This document shows positions 63,174 through 64,000 of a stretch of DNA of 64,000 nt, in pieces (position 1 is the stretch's first letter; every line of letters begins with the position of its first letter). The notes under the pieces are model-generated. The model did not search any database. It was not told the DNA's origin and saw only the letters and a program-made list of their open reading frames with translations. The stretch is from Streptomyces capitiformicae (lineage in GTDB: Bacteria > Actinomycetota > Actinomycetes > Streptomycetales > Streptomycetaceae). The stretch covers positions 3,905,767 to 3,969,766 of the forward strand of contig NZ_CP022161.1 in the NCBI RefSeq assembly GCF_002214185.1. The letters are read 5' to 3'. Both the position numbers and the translations under genes were made by a program.

Positions 63174-64000
63174 ATGACCGACTTCCTCGCAGCCGACCGC
63201 ACTTCGCTCGCCTACCACGCCCTCGGTGACGGGCCACCCCTCGTCTGTCTTCCCGGTGGGCCGATGCGTGCCTCCGCCTATCTCGGCGACCTCGGGGGGC
63301 TGTCCGCGCGTCGGCGGCTGATCATGCTCGATCTCAGGGGTACGGGGGCTTCCGCCGTACCGGAGGACACCGTGTCCTACCGTTGCGATCGGCAGGTCGA
63401 CGACGTCGAGGCTCTGCGGGAGCATCTCGGGCTGGAGCGGATCGACCTGCTCGCCCACTGCGCCGGGGCGAATCTCGCCGTGGCGTACGTCGCCCGCCAC
63501 CCGGAGCGCGTCGGGCGGCTCGTGCTGGTCACGCCCAGCCCCATCGGTGTCGGGATCGCGGTCGGCGTCGAGGACCGGCTCGGGGTCGCGCGGGCGCGGG
63601 ACGGTGAGGCGTGGTTCGGGGAGGCGTTCGCGGCGTTGGAGGAGGTCGTGGCGGGGCGGGCGGAGGCCGGGCACTGGGAGGCCATCGCGCCGTTCTTCCA
63701 CGGGCGTTGGGACTCCGCGGCCCAGGAGCTGCACGCCGCCGACGCCGCGCAGAAGAACCAGGAGGCCGCGGGCGCCTTCGGGGCCGACGGGGCCTTCGAC
63801 CCGGAGGGCAGCCGGGCCGCCCTCGCCCGCTTCGGGGCCCCCGTCCTCGTAGTCGCCGGGGAGGTCGATCTCAACTCGCCGCCGCGCGCGATGAGTGAGT
63901 ACGCCGGGCTGTTCCCCGATGCCCGGCTCGTCGTTCAGGCCGGGGCCTCGCACCATCCGTGGATGGACGACGCCGGGCGGTTCAGGGCGACCGTCGCGGA
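63174..64000 (+). CDS. Alpha/beta hydrolase (proline iminopeptidase-like), 3' end outside the window
   Basis: 275 codons are visible from ATG 63174. VCLPGGPMRASAYLGDL is the oxyanion loop, LIMLDLRGTGASAVP follows, then the elbow LLAHCAGANLAVAYVARHPERV with Cys 96 where the family has Ser (GHSWGG/AHSAGA). VLVVAGEVDLNSPPR brings the Asp and AGASHHPWMDD the His, so the catalytic Asp and His are kept. A Cys nucleophile is known in dienelactone hydrolases. The end lies beyond 64000, but almost the whole domain is present. Confidence 0.9.
   Translation, partial: MTDFLAADRTSLAYHALGDGPPLVCLPGGPMRASAYLGDLGGLSARRRLIMLDLRGTGASAVPEDTVSYRCDRQVDDVEALREHLGLERIDLLAHCAGANLAVAYVARHPERVGRLVLVTPSPIGVGIAVGVEDRLGVARARDGEAWFGEAFAALEEVVAGRAEAGHWEAIAPFFHGRWDSAAQELHAADAAQKNQEAAGAFGADGAFDPEGSRAALARFGAPVLVVAGEVDLNSPPRAMSEYAGLFPDARLVVQAGASHHPWMDDAGRFRATVA

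Overview
The window is about 70% GC chromosomal DNA with GTG starts, short operons and Streptomyces-type gene content: a fabD-fabH-acpP-fabF cluster preceded by the PucR-type regulator fasR, a homodimeric aceE, several TerD-family genes, and DUF3145, DUF3052 and DUF5954 proteins. It is almost certainly Streptomyces. From memory, the right three quarters follow the gene order of the S. coelicolor SCO2365-SCO2405 region. The left 17.6 kb looks like an accessory block.

Positions 1-7133 hold a mostly minus-strand locus that I read as a candidate peptide-modification and export island. In transcription order it has a LuxR-type regulator, an ABC ATPase, an SdpB/HTTM-like membrane protein, a membrane-anchored alpha/beta hydrolase, an SdpA-like protein, a DCC thiol-disulfide oxidoreductase, a 201-residue Ala/Glu-rich repetitive protein with a strong ribosome binding site and a glycine-zipper-like C-terminus (possible precursor), a decayed ABC ATPase stub and an ABC-2 permease cut by the window edge. 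An identical 19-bp motif lies upstream of both the ATPase and the HTTM operon. This is the strongest candidate for an undescribed system here.

Positions 7884-11623 hold a catabolic operon (class II aldolase, PfkB kinase, aldehyde dehydrogenase) with a divergent TetR regulator. Positions 11624-14174 are a gene graveyard with a nonsense-mutated serine recombinase abutting a frameshifted AfsR-type ATPase. Positions 14239-17466 encode a self-sufficient CYP102 P450-reductase fusion behind a clear promoter and operator. After it, the first 32 codons of a FAD oxidoreductase run straight into the 27-bp repeats of a truncated tellurium-cluster phosphoribosyltransferase. This is a rearrangement breakpoint and the border with the conserved chromosome.

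Positions 17641-25670 are a tellurium/stress cluster (phosphoribosyltransferase, HpcH/HpaI aldolase-like protein, three TerD-domain proteins, a TerA-like protein, a DUF475 TerC-like protein), followed by an AhpE-type peroxiredoxin and DUF3052. Positions 26072-41885 contain aceE, a potassium channel, a TetR/MFS pair, an alpha/beta hydrolase, a DUF4429 protein, a MerR/aldo-keto reductase operon, GNAT, a beta-lactamase-like protein, DUF5954, a frameshifted membrane-protein gene, pirin and fasR. Positions 41975-45647 are the fatty acid synthase cluster. Positions 45738-64000 carry DUF3145, SGNH hydrolases, galM, a GH3 beta-glucosidase, a pyroglutamyl-peptidase-like protein with Ser in place of the catalytic Cys, an EI24 protein, a TetR regulator, a kinase-fold protein, a secreted M14 carboxypeptidase, a serine hydrolase, a MarR/MDR reductase pair and a partial alpha/beta hydrolase.

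I saw no rRNA, tRNA or CRISPR array. Names rest on motifs and family knowledge; no database search was made.
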